Shown: positions 9,691 through 17,961, numbered from the stretch's first letter. The stretch: DNA of 64,000 nt from an uncultured Candidatus Saccharibacteria bacterium (GCA_946406315.1 CAMJKD010000003.1:43752-107751), one strand, 5' to 3'. Made by a program: numbers and translations. Notes: generated by a model not told the origin, from the letters alone.

Positions 9691-9724
9691 GTTATGGCAT
9701 TTTTTGTGCCATAGCAAGTTTTTG
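9691..9724 (+). promoter_or_regulatory. Terminator-like leader hairpin (possible attenuator)
   Basis: GTTATGGCA/TGCCATAGC hairpin followed by AAGTTTTTG, located between promoter and SD of the 9754 gene. Confidence 0.45.
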
Positions 9725-9753
9725 TGCACATTTACAAAGGAGGATGGGTACGT

Positions 9754-10947
9754 ATGACGAAAAAGGGTACACCGAACGACAAACTCTGGGCTGTCATTTT
9801 GGCTGGCGGAAAGGGGCAGAGGCTGTTCCCGCTGAGCAACCCTACGAAGGAGAAACAGTTTGTCTGTATTAGTCCCGAAACTGGATCGTTACTGCAGAAT
9901 ACGATCAGGAGATTTATCTCTATCGGAGTAAAGCCGACAAATGTGGTCATCATAACGACATGCGATCGTCAGACGCGGCTCGCATCTGACGATGTGCTGA
10001 GTCTTGGGGTTTTATCTCAAAATATCCATGAGATCGCTCCGGATCTTGGATATACCGGAGCAATGAACGCTGGAACAGAGTTTATCTCCAGAATCGACAG
10101 TAGCGCAATCATAATTAATTCACCGTCGGACCAGCTGATCGAGAGAAACGCATCGTTCAAGGACTCTATGCAGACGGCAATTGAGTACGCAAACAATGGT
10201 TCCTTTGCGAACGTAGGCGTGAGAATCACGGATCTTGTCACTTACATGGGAACTGGCCATATGCAGTACGACAATAATGGTAGCATTACAAGATTCATCG
10301 AGAAGCCCAATCGGGAGCTTGCCGACAAGCTGATGCGGGAAGGAAATACAGCATGCAATACGGGCATAAACGTATGGCGTGCCGACAGATTCCTCGACGC
10401 AGTCAAGGGTGAAAACCTCAAGGGTATGCCCACGGATAAGTTCATGGGGATCCTCATGAGAAAGGACCTGCGCGCCGTTGTCGGCTCTTTTCCGTGGTAT
10501 GATTGCGGAACCCTGAACAGCCTGCATGGGGTAGGAATGGCGATGGGGAAAGGCACTCCCGATCACCGCAATGTAACGTATGGGAACGTAAAGAAGGGGG
10601 GCACTCGGGATACGTACTGTTATGAGTCCTACATAAGGGCAGAGCCCGGGCATCGTATCGAGGCATATAACATTCCGAAAGCAGCAGTAATTGCCACTTT
10701 CATCGATGGCAAGCCTGCATTTGTAGCTTGCGCAAAATCGGAAAGCCAGAGAATGCGCGAAGTCGCGGAAGAGTTTGAGCGAACCGGCACCTTGAAGGTC
10801 GGCCGCGAGAACGAAGTTCTGCTTACGGACGTATCAGTTGAATGCGCGATTTCGGTTATCGGATTACCTGGCGCCAAGGTAGTGGTCACAAAAGGAAAAA
10901 CGCCTGGCGTAAAATACGACTGGCTTATCACGATGCCTCACCGCTGA
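9754..10947 (+). CDS. Mannose-1-phosphate guanylyltransferase-like sugar nucleotidyltransferase
   Basis: 397 residues from ATG 9754, 10 nt after AAAGGAGG; the upstream GTG 9724 is rejected. LAGGKGQRLFPLSNPTKEKQF is the NTP-binding signature of GDP-mannose pyrophosphorylases. It is followed by INSPSDQLI (PxDH-like), FIEKPN and CNTGINVWRAD. Predicted reaction: Man-1-P + GTP to GDP-mannose, for glycan or surface polysaccharide. The C-terminal ~130 residues are beta-rich and not the usual PMI domain. Its AGA/AGG and purine-rich codon style differs from the r-protein genes, which may mean transfer. The leader hairpin suggests attenuation. Confidence 0.8.
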   Translation: MTKKGTPNDKLWAVILAGGKGQRLFPLSNPTKEKQFVCISPETGSLLQNTIRRFISIGVKPTNVVIITTCDRQTRLASDDVLSLGVLSQNIHEIAPDLGYTGAMNAGTEFISRIDSSAIIINSPSDQLIERNASFKDSMQTAIEYANNGSFANVGVRITDLVTYMGTGHMQYDNNGSITRFIEKPNRELADKLMREGNTACNTGINVWRADRFLDAVKGENLKGMPTDKFMGILMRKDLRAVVGSFPWYDCGTLNSLHGVGMAMGKGTPDHRNVTYGNVKKGGTRDTYCYESYIRAEPGHRIEAYNIPKAAVIATFIDGKPAFVACAKSESQRMREVAEEFERTGTLKVGRENEVLLTDVSVECAISVIGLPGAKVVVTKGKTPGVKYDWLITMPHR

Positions 10948-10972
10948 CTACGTAAAACTTGCGACTATCGTT

Positions 10973-10998
10973 AGGCCTCTTATATAAGGGGCCTTTTT
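10973..10998 (+). terminator. Terminator of the guanylyltransferase-like gene
   Basis: AGGCCTCTTATATAAGGGGCCTTTTT. Confidence 0.8.
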
Positions 10999-11042
10999 CA
11001 TGTGCTAAAATATAACCAAAAGCATCAAAAAAGGAGTATTCC

Positions 11043-11477
11043 GTGAGCGTAGTCGAAATAATAGTATTAATCATCGGCATTATATTTGTGGTTGCCGGAT
11101 ACGCTTACGGTAAGATTTGCGACTCCAAGAAGAAAAAATCGATAATTCCCGCCGACTACATAGAGTGTATCGGTATTTGCAAGAAGCATATAGAAAAGAA
11201 TGGAGAATTTCATGAAGAATTCGAGATCGTCCATGGCGGAAAAACATTAAAGTACAGCTTCCCGCCACAGAGTTCAAATGATAAGCTCCACGAGATTGAT
11301 TCAATCGAAAGATTCTACATCAACGACGCTAACGAAAAAGAAATAAAAACCGCTGCCGACTTTGCCAAACAGGAAAAGTCTACCGATAAGAAAAGGCTAC
11401 GCATATGCTATACGGTAATGGGCGTGGGGCTACTTTGCATCATAAGCGTATTGGCAAAATTAGTTATATTTGACTAA
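11043..11477 (+). CDS. Hypothetical two-TM membrane protein
   Basis: 144 residues, GTG start after AAGGAG. TM1 about residues 3-22, TM2 about 121-141, with a ~95-residue soluble domain between (EEFEIVHGGKTLKYSFPP), probably a small beta barrel as in DUF3592-like proteins; that resemblance is by layout only. An extended -10 (TGTGCTAAAAT, 11001-11011) lies upstream. No terminator of its own is visible before the rpsJ promoter. Confidence 0.65.
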   Translation: MSVVEIIVLIIGIIFVVAGYAYGKICDSKKKKSIIPADYIECIGICKKHIEKNGEFHEEFEIVHGGKTLKYSFPPQSSNDKLHEIDSIERFYINDANEKEIKTAADFAKQEKSTDKKRLRICYTVMGVGLLCIISVLAKLVIFD

Positions 11478-11498
11478 AAGCCCGCAACAATCTATTGA

Positions 11499-11527
11499 TT
11501 GACAAAAACACCCATCTTTGATATAAT
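11499..11527 (+). promoter_or_regulatory. Promoter of rpsJ
   Basis: Exact TTGACA-N17-TATAAT; leader of about 85 nt. Confidence 0.85.
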
Positions 11528-11618
11528 ACACTCATTAACTAATTATTATTTCGCAACAACTCATAGACTACACGTCTAGATGTAATCTGAGGTTATACGA
11601 AAAGCAGAAAGGACAAAA

Positions 11619-11945
11619 ATGCCAGAGAAAGCAAAAGGCGAAGGTCTCAAGATTCGCATTCGCCTCAAAGCTTACGATCATCGCTTGATCGACCAAAGCG
11701 CCAAACAAATCGTTGACACCGCTATTCGTACCGGTGCTCAAGTTAGCGGCCCAGTGCCTCTTCCAACCAAGCGCTCAACCTTTACCGTCGTAAAGAGCCC
11801 ACACGTCTACAAGACCGGTGGCGAAGCTTTCGAAATGAAGGTTCATAAGCGGCTTATCGATGTTATCAACGCTACGCCGAAGACGATTGATGCATTGCAA
11901 AATCTCTCTTTGCCAGCCGGCGTCGATGCTGAAATTAAGATGTAA
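11619..11945 (+). CDS. rpsJ: 30S ribosomal protein S10
   Basis: 108 residues: [44 protein letters not shown] and the C-terminal [28 protein letters not shown]. Known also as NusE in antitermination. It is transcribed alone and separated from rplC by 6.5 kb of accessory genes, whereas it normally heads the S10 operon. Confidence 0.96.
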   Translation: MPEKAKGEGLKIRIRLKAYDHRLIDQSAKQIVDTAIRTGAQVSGPVPLPTKRSTFTVVKSPHVYKTGGEAFEMKVHKRLIDVINATPKTIDALQNLSLPAGVDAEIKM

Positions 11946-11952
11946 TCACTAC

Positions 11953-11988
11953 AAAAAATCCACTTCTGTTATAGGGGTGGATTTTTTA
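11953..11988. terminator. Bidirectional terminator after rpsJ
   Basis: AAAAAATCCAC-TTCTGTTATAG-GGGTGGATTTTTT; T-runs on both strands. Confidence 0.85.
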
Positions 11989-12198
11989 TTATTCATATTC
12001 GATAATTTGCCACTCTGGCCAAATATAGCTTTTCAGACCATGTTCAACAGCGTGTGTAGAATTGGCATGTAGTTCCGCTAGGTCAACCTTATCTAGCGCG
12101 CCTTTAACCATAATCACATCATACGGTACGCACTCATTGTCTTGACAATACGAATAAGTATGATATTTTATATCTAATGCACCGTGCGCGGGGCATAG
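11989..12198 (-). pseudogene. Remnant of a minus-strand gene (3' end only)
   Basis: On the minus strand an open frame of about 69 codons reads like a protein C-terminus (...YCQDNECVPYDVIMVKGALDKVDLAELHAN..., ending PEWQIIEYE) and stops directly at the bidirectional terminator. No start codon or SD is available at its 5' end; an in-frame TAA sits at 12199-12201. The first in-frame ATG would give only ~40 residues. A + strand promoter (12142-12169) overlaps it. Best read as the tail of a gene cut off when the downstream cluster arrived. It is absent from the ORF track. Confidence 0.45.
12142..12169 (+). promoter_or_regulatory. Promoter of the kinase-fold/VWA/PurA-like cluster
   Basis: TTGACA-N16-TATTTT with TGA ahead of the -10. 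About 65 nt upstream of the TTG start at 12242. Confidence 0.5.
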
Positions 12199-12241
12199 TT
12201 ATTTTATGTCTTGATTCTACTACGGAAAGGAAGTGATTAGG

Positions 12242-13039
12242 TTGAGAGTTAGGAATATAGAAGTGGGACCTCGCATTGGCGAAGCTTCGAAGTTCCGAAT
12301 TTACCTTGGCGCGATGGATGGCGGACAGTCTGTAATCTTGAAAGTGGCGAAGACATTTAAAGATGGCGACATTCTCGCTGGAGAAGCCAGCGAATTCAAT
12401 ATTCTGAGCTCTTTTGCGGAGCAGATAGCGAAGCTTGAAGCGAATCAAGGCGGAGGCAACTCCCACTACGACTGGCTTTTTGCGAAACTACTGTCTTCGT
12501 TTATGGAACCAACTCAGGGGGATCGTCGTATTAACGTCTTTATGGCGCCCGATACTGACATTGGTGAGTTATTCCCGTTAACGAAGCTACACGCCGAAGT
12601 CGAAATTGATACTCGTACAAGTATCTGGATTTTTGGACGTTTTCTTAAGTTTTATAGCTTTTTCGAGCTATTAGCAGCCTCGGGAGATAATCCTATTGCC
12701 AGATACCCAATCTTCTCGCCCGATGATTATCTTATTGGGCCAGAAAAGCACCGTTTAATCTACTACAACTTCTCTGGAGATATAGCAGATGTGGTGGCCG
12801 ACGACTTTGTCAGGGCTATCTCGAAGTTTATTCTCGACTGGGTTGTTGTTGGGGATAGTTCCTCCGAGCAGGAATATCTTGAACTGCTTGAGGATTTTTC
12901 GGAGTTTGGTCGCAATTCGTTTGAACAAGCCCATAGAGATCTCTATACACTTGTAAAAAGGTGTTGGGGGATTCAATATTATCCTTTTACTTATCGCAAA
13001 CACGATACTGGCATTTGGAAAAAAATTGAGGAGGATTAA
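12242..13039 (+). CDS. Kinase-fold-like protein, probably catalytically degenerate
   Basis: 265 residues from TTG 12242. AAAGGAAGTG at 12226-12235 is spaced for TTG, while the track's GTG 12233 lies inside the SD. The N-terminus looks like a kinase N-lobe: IG.ASKFRIYLGAMDGGQSVILKVAK (candidate VAIK lysine, residue ~34) and EASEF (candidate helix C Glu). DDYLIGPEKHRLIYYNFSGD (~160-180) aligns with the catalytic-loop/DFG region but has no HRD Asp, and DFG reads NFS. Inference: a pseudokinase or binding scaffold. It heads a tandem set, with the VWA gene 2 nt after its stop, so the products are probably made in stoichiometry. Assignment is tentative. Confidence 0.5.
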   Translation: MRVRNIEVGPRIGEASKFRIYLGAMDGGQSVILKVAKTFKDGDILAGEASEFNILSSFAEQIAKLEANQGGGNSHYDWLFAKLLSSFMEPTQGDRRINVFMAPDTDIGELFPLTKLHAEVEIDTRTSIWIFGRFLKFYSFFELLAASGDNPIARYPIFSPDDYLIGPEKHRLIYYNFSGDIADVVADDFVRAISKFILDWVVVGDSSSEQEYLELLEDFSEFGRNSFEQAHRDLYTLVKRCWGIQYYPFTYRKHDTGIWKKIEED

Positions 13040-13041
13040 GG

Positions 13042-14139
13042 ATGGGATATGGAACCTTTTCTGTAGACAGCTACCAGCAGGCACGCCGCGATTATGGCGT
13101 CACTCAGAGCACTAATGTAACCAGGCAGGCGGAAGAACGCGCTCGGCAGACCGGACATCTCAGCGAGATTGTAGACCCTGCCGTTAGCCCGATTCGACGT
13201 TCCAAGATTCGCCTGAACCCTCGCCGGAAGAAGTGGATTGCTACGCTTGGCTGCCCGATGGATATTGAAGTCAGTTGCGATACCACTGGATCTATGGGCG
13301 GCGAAGTTGACACGGAAATGAATGTTCTTCCTGAGCTATACGACGCTGTGGCTAAGGTTTTGCCAGGATATGACCCGCAACTTTGTCTAGGCATTTTCGG
13401 CGATTGCGGCGATGATTTCGTTATGTGTCGCCCTCAGTTTGAAATGGAGGCACCTAAGATTGTAAATTATCTTAAGGAAATGGCGCCTCAGCGCGGTGGA
13501 AACGGCAATCACGGAGAAGATCCTCAGTATGCCATGTTCGCGCGCGCCTATCTGACCGATGCTTACACTAATCGTATTGGTCTTAAAGGATATCACTTTA
13601 TCGTTACGGATGAGCCTTACCATAATCATTTGCGAAGGGAAGAAATTCGGCGCATTTTCGGAAGTGAAATCTTCGAAAACGAGTTAAAAGATATGCGAAG
13701 CGAGCTTCCTTCTGTCGATGATATGGTGAGCGAACTGAAACGGAAAACACATCAGTTTGTTCTGGTAATGAGCGACTACTACTATAATGATACAATCGAT
13801 CTTTGGAGTTGCCTCTGTGGCGAAAAATCCGTTATCATTATCGATTCCACCTCACAGTTGCCGGCGGTTATCTCCGCTATCATTGGATTGACCGAAGGCA
13901 CAATTGAGGTGGTCGAACTAGAGGAGCATCTCGGCTTGTTTGGTAATGACCGCCTGATTAGGCAGCTTTCCAGTATCGATATCGGCGCACAGGCGAAACT
14001 TCGTCATGCGTTGCCGCATCCGGTTCCTAAAGCGGGCGATATTTTCGCTAATAAGGGTGATATCTGGCCAATTCGACCAGGAGAGGCCTCCGATGATGAT
14101 AAATCCGTGGAACCTCCAGACCGTATTGAGTATTTATAA
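13042..14139 (+). CDS. VWA-domain protein with MIDAS motif
   Basis: 365 residues, SD GAGGAGG. After an Arg-rich N-terminus (1-70) comes a von Willebrand A fold: IEVSCDTTGSMGG (DxTxS MIDAS, Asp ~80) and, later, FIVTDEP (~186), the usual third MIDAS region. There is a long insertion with GGNGNHGEDP between. The C-terminal ~60 residues (ALPHPVPKAGDIFANKGDIWPIRPG) look disordered. No signal peptide or TM, so cytoplasmic. VWA proteins are commonly metal-dependent scaffolds paired with kinases or ATPases; here the partners are the kinase-fold and PurA-like proteins. Confidence 0.8.
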   Translation: MGYGTFSVDSYQQARRDYGVTQSTNVTRQAEERARQTGHLSEIVDPAVSPIRRSKIRLNPRRKKWIATLGCPMDIEVSCDTTGSMGGEVDTEMNVLPELYDAVAKVLPGYDPQLCLGIFGDCGDDFVMCRPQFEMEAPKIVNYLKEMAPQRGGNGNHGEDPQYAMFARAYLTDAYTNRIGLKGYHFIVTDEPYHNHLRREEIRRIFGSEIFENELKDMRSELPSVDDMVSELKRKTHQFVLVMSDYYYNDTIDLWSCLCGEKSVIIIDSTSQLPAVISAIIGLTEGTIEVVELEEHLGLFGNDRLIRQLSSIDIGAQAKLRHALPHPVPKAGDIFANKGDIWPIRPGEASDDDKSVEPPDRIEYL

Positions 14140-14187
14140 TCAAGATCTATTAACAATCTGGTTCTAAAAGACTCTAGGAGGTGTATT

Positions 14188-15507
14188 ATGCTTGAGAAAA
14201 TTTACGTCGTTACCGACCTCGGTCCAGGTGACGGAGGTAAGGGTAGTATAGTACATACGCTTTCGTGCAATCTTGACGCTTCTGTCATTATTAAGCGCGG
14301 AGGCGCACAGGGCTCTCATGGCGTGCGTACCTCCTACGGAGAAAACTTCAATTTCTCACAATGGGGTTGCGGGACGCTAGAGGGGGTACCGACTTTTTTA
14401 TCTGAACAAATGGTAATTTCACCAGTTGGTCTCAGCAATGAGTCCGAAGCCTTGAAGCGACTTGGCATCTACGATCCATTCGTGCTTTTGTCCTGTGATC
14501 CGGCTTGCATATCAGCTACACCTTTTCATCGGATTTCATCTCAACTCGAAGAACTTCTGCTTGGAGATAATCCGCGCGGCACAATCGGAACTGGCGTTGG
14601 CCAAGCTTATCGTATGTCCAAAACACTTGGAGAAGCGGCAACGATTCGGGCTTTCGAACTAAAGAATCGTGAAATTGTCCGCACCAAACTTCAAAAGCAA
14701 CTTGATTATTACAGAGAAAGGTATGCCAAAATCTCTCGAAAAGATGGCTTGCCTAACGATGCTGAATTAATCGACGAGAATCTTAGCTTACTTTATGACG
14801 ACGGATTTTTACCGTATTGTCTTGATTTATTTGAGGACATAGGCAAGAAGCTTCGTTTAGAAAGTTTAGACGAGGTTCTAAAAGGCGATGGTTTAGGTAT
14901 AGTCGAATGTTCGCATGGAGTTCTTACTGACGCAGAAACGGGGCTAAAGCCTCACGTAAGCGCAATTAGGACTCTCCCGAAGTTCACTACAGAAATGTTA
15001 AGAACGGCAGGTTATGATGGCGAAATCGTCAATTATGCCGTTCATCGTGCCTATGAAATCCGTCATGGGGCCGGCCCGATGCCGACTTATGATCCAGAGT
15101 TCACGTCACGGATGCTTCCGGGCAGTCACAAAGATGAAAATCGCTGGCAAGGCATCGTCCGTGCCGGAGCACTTGATCTGAATCTTATGCGGTATGCCCT
15201 TGACACAAGTGGCGACGTGACGTTTGACGGGCTTTGCCTTACCTGGTTTGATCAAGTTTTGGCATGCAATCGCATTTGGTCGCTCTGTATTAATTATAAA
15301 AATGCACCAGCGACCGGCGAATCATATGTCGATTTTCTCAAAAGGGCTGAGCCTAACATAATTGAATATTTCATCGAGAAACCTATTCTAAAGCGGGAGC
15401 TTTTCGAATTCATCGGCGACACGCTCGATAAGTTCTTAAATATTCCGCTTAAGTTACTCTCAATTGGGCCAACCGAGCTAGACAAAGTCAGCTCGAATAA
15501 AGAATAA
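14188..15507 (+). CDS. Divergent adenylosuccinate synthetase (PurA-family) paralogue
   Basis: 439 residues, SD AGGAGGTG. PurA landmarks are all present in altered form. DLGPGDGGKGS stands for the P-loop QWGDEGKGK, keeping the catalytic Asp (15) and Lys (18). GGAQGSHG stands for GGHNAGHT and keeps the His. GTIGTGVGQAYRM matches GTTGRGIGPAY; EIRHGAGPMPTY matches TRVGAGPFPTE; LTWFDQV matches LTKLD; SIGPTE matches STGPDR. Thus a GTP-dependent ligase acting on a purine nucleotide is plausible but the base/ligand sites are remodelled. No other purine gene is nearby. It sits within the VWA/kinase-fold cluster, 14 nt before the next gene, so a role outside AMP synthesis is inferred. Confidence 0.75.
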   Translation: MLEKIYVVTDLGPGDGGKGSIVHTLSCNLDASVIIKRGGAQGSHGVRTSYGENFNFSQWGCGTLEGVPTFLSEQMVISPVGLSNESEALKRLGIYDPFVLLSCDPACISATPFHRISSQLEELLLGDNPRGTIGTGVGQAYRMSKTLGEAATIRAFELKNREIVRTKLQKQLDYYRERYAKISRKDGLPNDAELIDENLSLLYDDGFLPYCLDLFEDIGKKLRLESLDEVLKGDGLGIVECSHGVLTDAETGLKPHVSAIRTLPKFTTEMLRTAGYDGEIVNYAVHRAYEIRHGAGPMPTYDPEFTSRMLPGSHKDENRWQGIVRAGALDLNLMRYALDTSGDVTFDGLCLTWFDQVLACNRIWSLCINYKNAPATGESYVDFLKRAEPNIIEYFIEKPILKRELFEFIGDTLDKFLNIPLKLLSIGPTELDKVSSNKE

Positions 15508-15520
15508 AGGAGGAAAACCC

Positions 15521-16708
15521 ATGAGTGAAGAAATTAAGAATGTTGTTTCTGAGTCCGAAACTGAGCCCGCAGCTACTACTGTTGCGGATGATGTTTACGC
15601 TAAGCTTGTCGAATATGGCGCCGATAAAGCTATAATCGATAAGATTGTCAATGATCTCGGCGTTGAGACGCTCGAGGATCTGGCGATGCTGGATGAGGGA
15701 GAACTTACTGGCGCCGGCATTAAGCTGGTAAAAGCGAGGAAGCTTCTGGCCGAACTGAGCAATGCTACGGAATCGACTCCGACCGAGAAAGTTGCTGCTT
15801 CTGCGATGGCATTTTCGACCGATTTCAATTCCATCCTGCCGACCGTACCCGACGGGGGTTCTTGGCTGAACTCCCTGCGTCTGGGTGGCGTCCTGAAGGT
15901 GGATCCGAATACTAATATCGCAGCAATCCGTGCCGCACTGGCAGATCACTGCGGTCTCTATCGAATCCCGGACAAACTCGTCAATCTGATGGAGGCGTAC
16001 GCCGATGAAAGCGATGAGCCCGTAAATGATTTGTTCTTCCAGCTGCGCGATCAGATTACAAAACGTGATTATGCTGAGCTGTTCTCGGCCACGAAGGGTC
16101 TGACAGGAGCTTTCGCCACCAAGAAGCGTCGCGAAATGTTCCTGAACAGAGTCGGCGATGATCTCTGGAATGCAATCCGTGAGGCATATCTTCAGCTCGA
16201 CGCTTGGTATAACGCGATGATGGCCGCACAGAACAACCCCAACGTACTGTTTTCTGCCATTACCGGCGTACTGAACGGTGGCGGCATTGGTGTCGGTCTG
16301 AATATTCCGCCGACTGACGGTGTACGCGATGCTGGCGATACTCTGAAAAATGCAATCAACCACGTATTCCGCGGCACCGGCGCACCAGTTGCGGCCGCTC
16401 TCGCACTTGATGCGATGGAGATCGTAAAGGTACTCGATAACCGCGACCTTCCGGCGATGATTGGCGTAGCCAACCGTGATCAGATGCTGCGCAAGCTCGG
16501 GGTTAATATTTCCCCGAATTACGCCCGTCTGGAGCAGAACCTGGTTCGCTTCGTACTCAGCTATATCGAATTCAGCGATAATGGCGCCGCGAATGAAGTG
16601 CAGTACCTGTCCTCGCTGTGGCAGCTGGGCGCGCAGATCAACTGGGACAGCCTGATCGGCAAGACCAGCACTGGTGTCAGCAGCATCGGAGGCAAGCGCG
16701 AGCTGTAA
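15521..16708 (+). CDS. HhH/SAM-like domain protein of unknown function, part of the VWA/PurA-like cluster
   Basis: 395 residues, SD AAAGGAGG. Residues 1-20 are acidic and disordered. Residues ~25-78 (VDLGVETLEDLAMLDEGEL..GIKLVKARKLLAEL type pattern) form a compact helical hairpin domain like SAM/HhH modules used for protein or nucleic-acid contacts. The remaining ~300 residues are helical and contain a glycine-rich GVLNGGGIGVGLNIPPTDG loop; not recognised. CTG and CGC codons are much more frequent than in the flanking genes. Last gene of the + strand set; ends at a strong terminator. Confidence 0.65.
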   Translation: MSEEIKNVVSESETEPAATTVADDVYAKLVEYGADKAIIDKIVNDLGVETLEDLAMLDEGELTGAGIKLVKARKLLAELSNATESTPTEKVAASAMAFSTDFNSILPTVPDGGSWLNSLRLGGVLKVDPNTNIAAIRAALADHCGLYRIPDKLVNLMEAYADESDEPVNDLFFQLRDQITKRDYAELFSATKGLTGAFATKKRREMFLNRVGDDLWNAIREAYLQLDAWYNAMMAAQNNPNVLFSAITGVLNGGGIGVGLNIPPTDGVRDAGDTLKNAINHVFRGTGAPVAAALALDAMEIVKVLDNRDLPAMIGVANRDQMLRKLGVNISPNYARLEQNLVRFVLSYIEFSDNGAANEVQYLSSLWQLGAQINWDSLIGKTSTGVSSIGGKREL

Positions 16709-16743
16709 TTATCTTCGTCTTTAGAATCTGAAACTATCAAAAA

Positions 16744-16770
16744 GGGACCCTCTCGTAGGGTCCCATTTTC
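16744..16770. terminator. Terminator between the convergent 15521 and 16777 genes
   Basis: GGGACCCT-CTCGT-AGGGTCCC, T-rich on the + side and AAAA on the other, so usable in both directions. Confidence 0.85.
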
Positions 16771-16776
16771 ATGACC

Positions 16777-17961
16777 TTAAAGCCAAACATACTTTGCATA
16801 AAGCATAGTTGCTATTCGACGATACTCGTCGATATAGAACGGGCAATCGCCATCCATTTCTGGCGGAATATAGAATTCGTCTATCCCGGTAAACCTAGAG
16901 AAACCTTTATGAAGTAGGCGACATTGGAGCAAATCGCTTTCAAGACGCTCAATCGCCTGGCGCCTAATCTCGGGATATGAAATATAGTATACCGAATCGG
17001 TATAGATGCCCGTTATCTGATTTGCTATCTGTTCCAGCTCATCTGTAACAGCATAGCCACCAAGCCATATGGTATTGAAATAGACATGTGTAGCGTGGGG
17101 GCTTCCGGGTCTAAATTCAGGATCTAGCTCTAATTGTTGCAATGTCCAGATGTCTAAATCCGAGTATATAGTTCCATATCCTTTGAGTTGAGATCCGCCA
17201 ACAAGAACGATTTCGGACGGTTCTAATCGCGACGATATTTCTTCAAGTTGATGCTCAATCACAGGAATGTTATCAGAGAACGGACCTTCGAGCTTAGCTG
17301 TCGGAGTTAAAGGCGTCGAAGACTTATTGCGCTCATTGAGCCATTCTAGCCGTTTTTTTGAGATATAAAGCGGCTCGGGTTTCTTCCTTGCGGGCAAATG
17401 AGCGGTTTTCGAAGTTAGTTTGTACAAATCTTCGTACCTCAGGATTTTATTCAGACGAATGTATTCCCAGGTATCTTTAAAGCTCTGGAGTAATACTCCA
17501 TCGTTGCTATTATCTCTCAGGATTTTTAAGATTTGTCGGTCATTTATATATCCGTATTTAAGTAGCCACGGCGTAAGATGGGCGCATTTTACAACACGCT
17601 CAAGTCCACCGCGCGGCCTAGCGTCAGGCTCGAGCCAATCACCGACGTGAAAATTCTCGCGCACATCTCTTACATTGAGAAGTCTGTACCACGCATCGAC
17701 ATATGCTCTTTTGAATGTCTCTGGGGCGTCTTCGAGGAATCTTAACGGAAGATATAGTAAAATTCTTTCAGAGTCCCTGTTCCAAAGCAAATCTTCACAG
17801 GCACTATAATAGCATTCACGTTCAAGCGGTATATCGCGAGCGTTTCTCGGATTAGCCTCAAGGAAACGACAAATGTCTTCGGCCGCCCTCTTTCGCGTCC
17901 CTAAGCCATTATTTGCGGCATTATATCTTCGCTCAATTGCTGGTATCAATAATTTAATCAC
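16777..17961 (-). CDS. Nucleotidyltransferase-fold protein (pol beta/MNT-like C-terminal domain)
   Basis: 394 residues, GTG start with GAAAGGGGGG SD. The N-terminal ~210 residues are helical (LEANPRNARDIPLERECYYSACEDLLW). The C-terminal part holds VLVGGSQLKGYGTIYSDLDIWTL (~252-274), i.e. the hG[GS]-x9-DxD active-site pattern of pol beta superfamily nucleotidyltransferases, followed by HVYFNTIWLGG. Substrate unknown: nucleotide transfer to a protein, RNA or small molecule are all possible. Convergent with the VWA/PurA-like set and sharing its terminator, so it may belong to the same island. Confidence 0.65.
   Translation of the reverse strand: MIKLLIPAIERRYNAANNGLGTRKRAAEDICRFLEANPRNARDIPLERECYYSACEDLLWNRDSERILLYLPLRFLEDAPETFKRAYVDAWYRLLNVRDVRENFHVGDWLEPDARPRGGLERVVKCAHLTPWLLKYGYINDRQILKILRDNSNDGVLLQSFKDTWEYIRLNKILRYEDLYKLTSKTAHLPARKKPEPLYISKKRLEWLNERNKSSTPLTPTAKLEGPFSDNIPVIEHQLEEISSRLEPSEIVLVGGSQLKGYGTIYSDLDIWTLQQLELDPEFRPGSPHATHVYFNTIWLGGYAVTDELEQIANQITGIYTDSVYYISYPEIRRQAIERLESDLLQCRLLHKGFSRFTGIDEFYIPPEMDGDCPFYIDEYRRIATMLYAKYVWL

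Noticed and set aside
12134-12466. 110-aa minus-strand ORF at the start of the kinase-fold gene
   Set aside because: Different frame from the gene stump at 11989-12198 and overlaps the well-supported + gene; shadow.
15488-16363. 291-aa minus-strand ORF opposite the HhH/SAM-like gene
   Set aside because: The + frame has a perfect SD and domain-like sequence; the antisense frame has neither.
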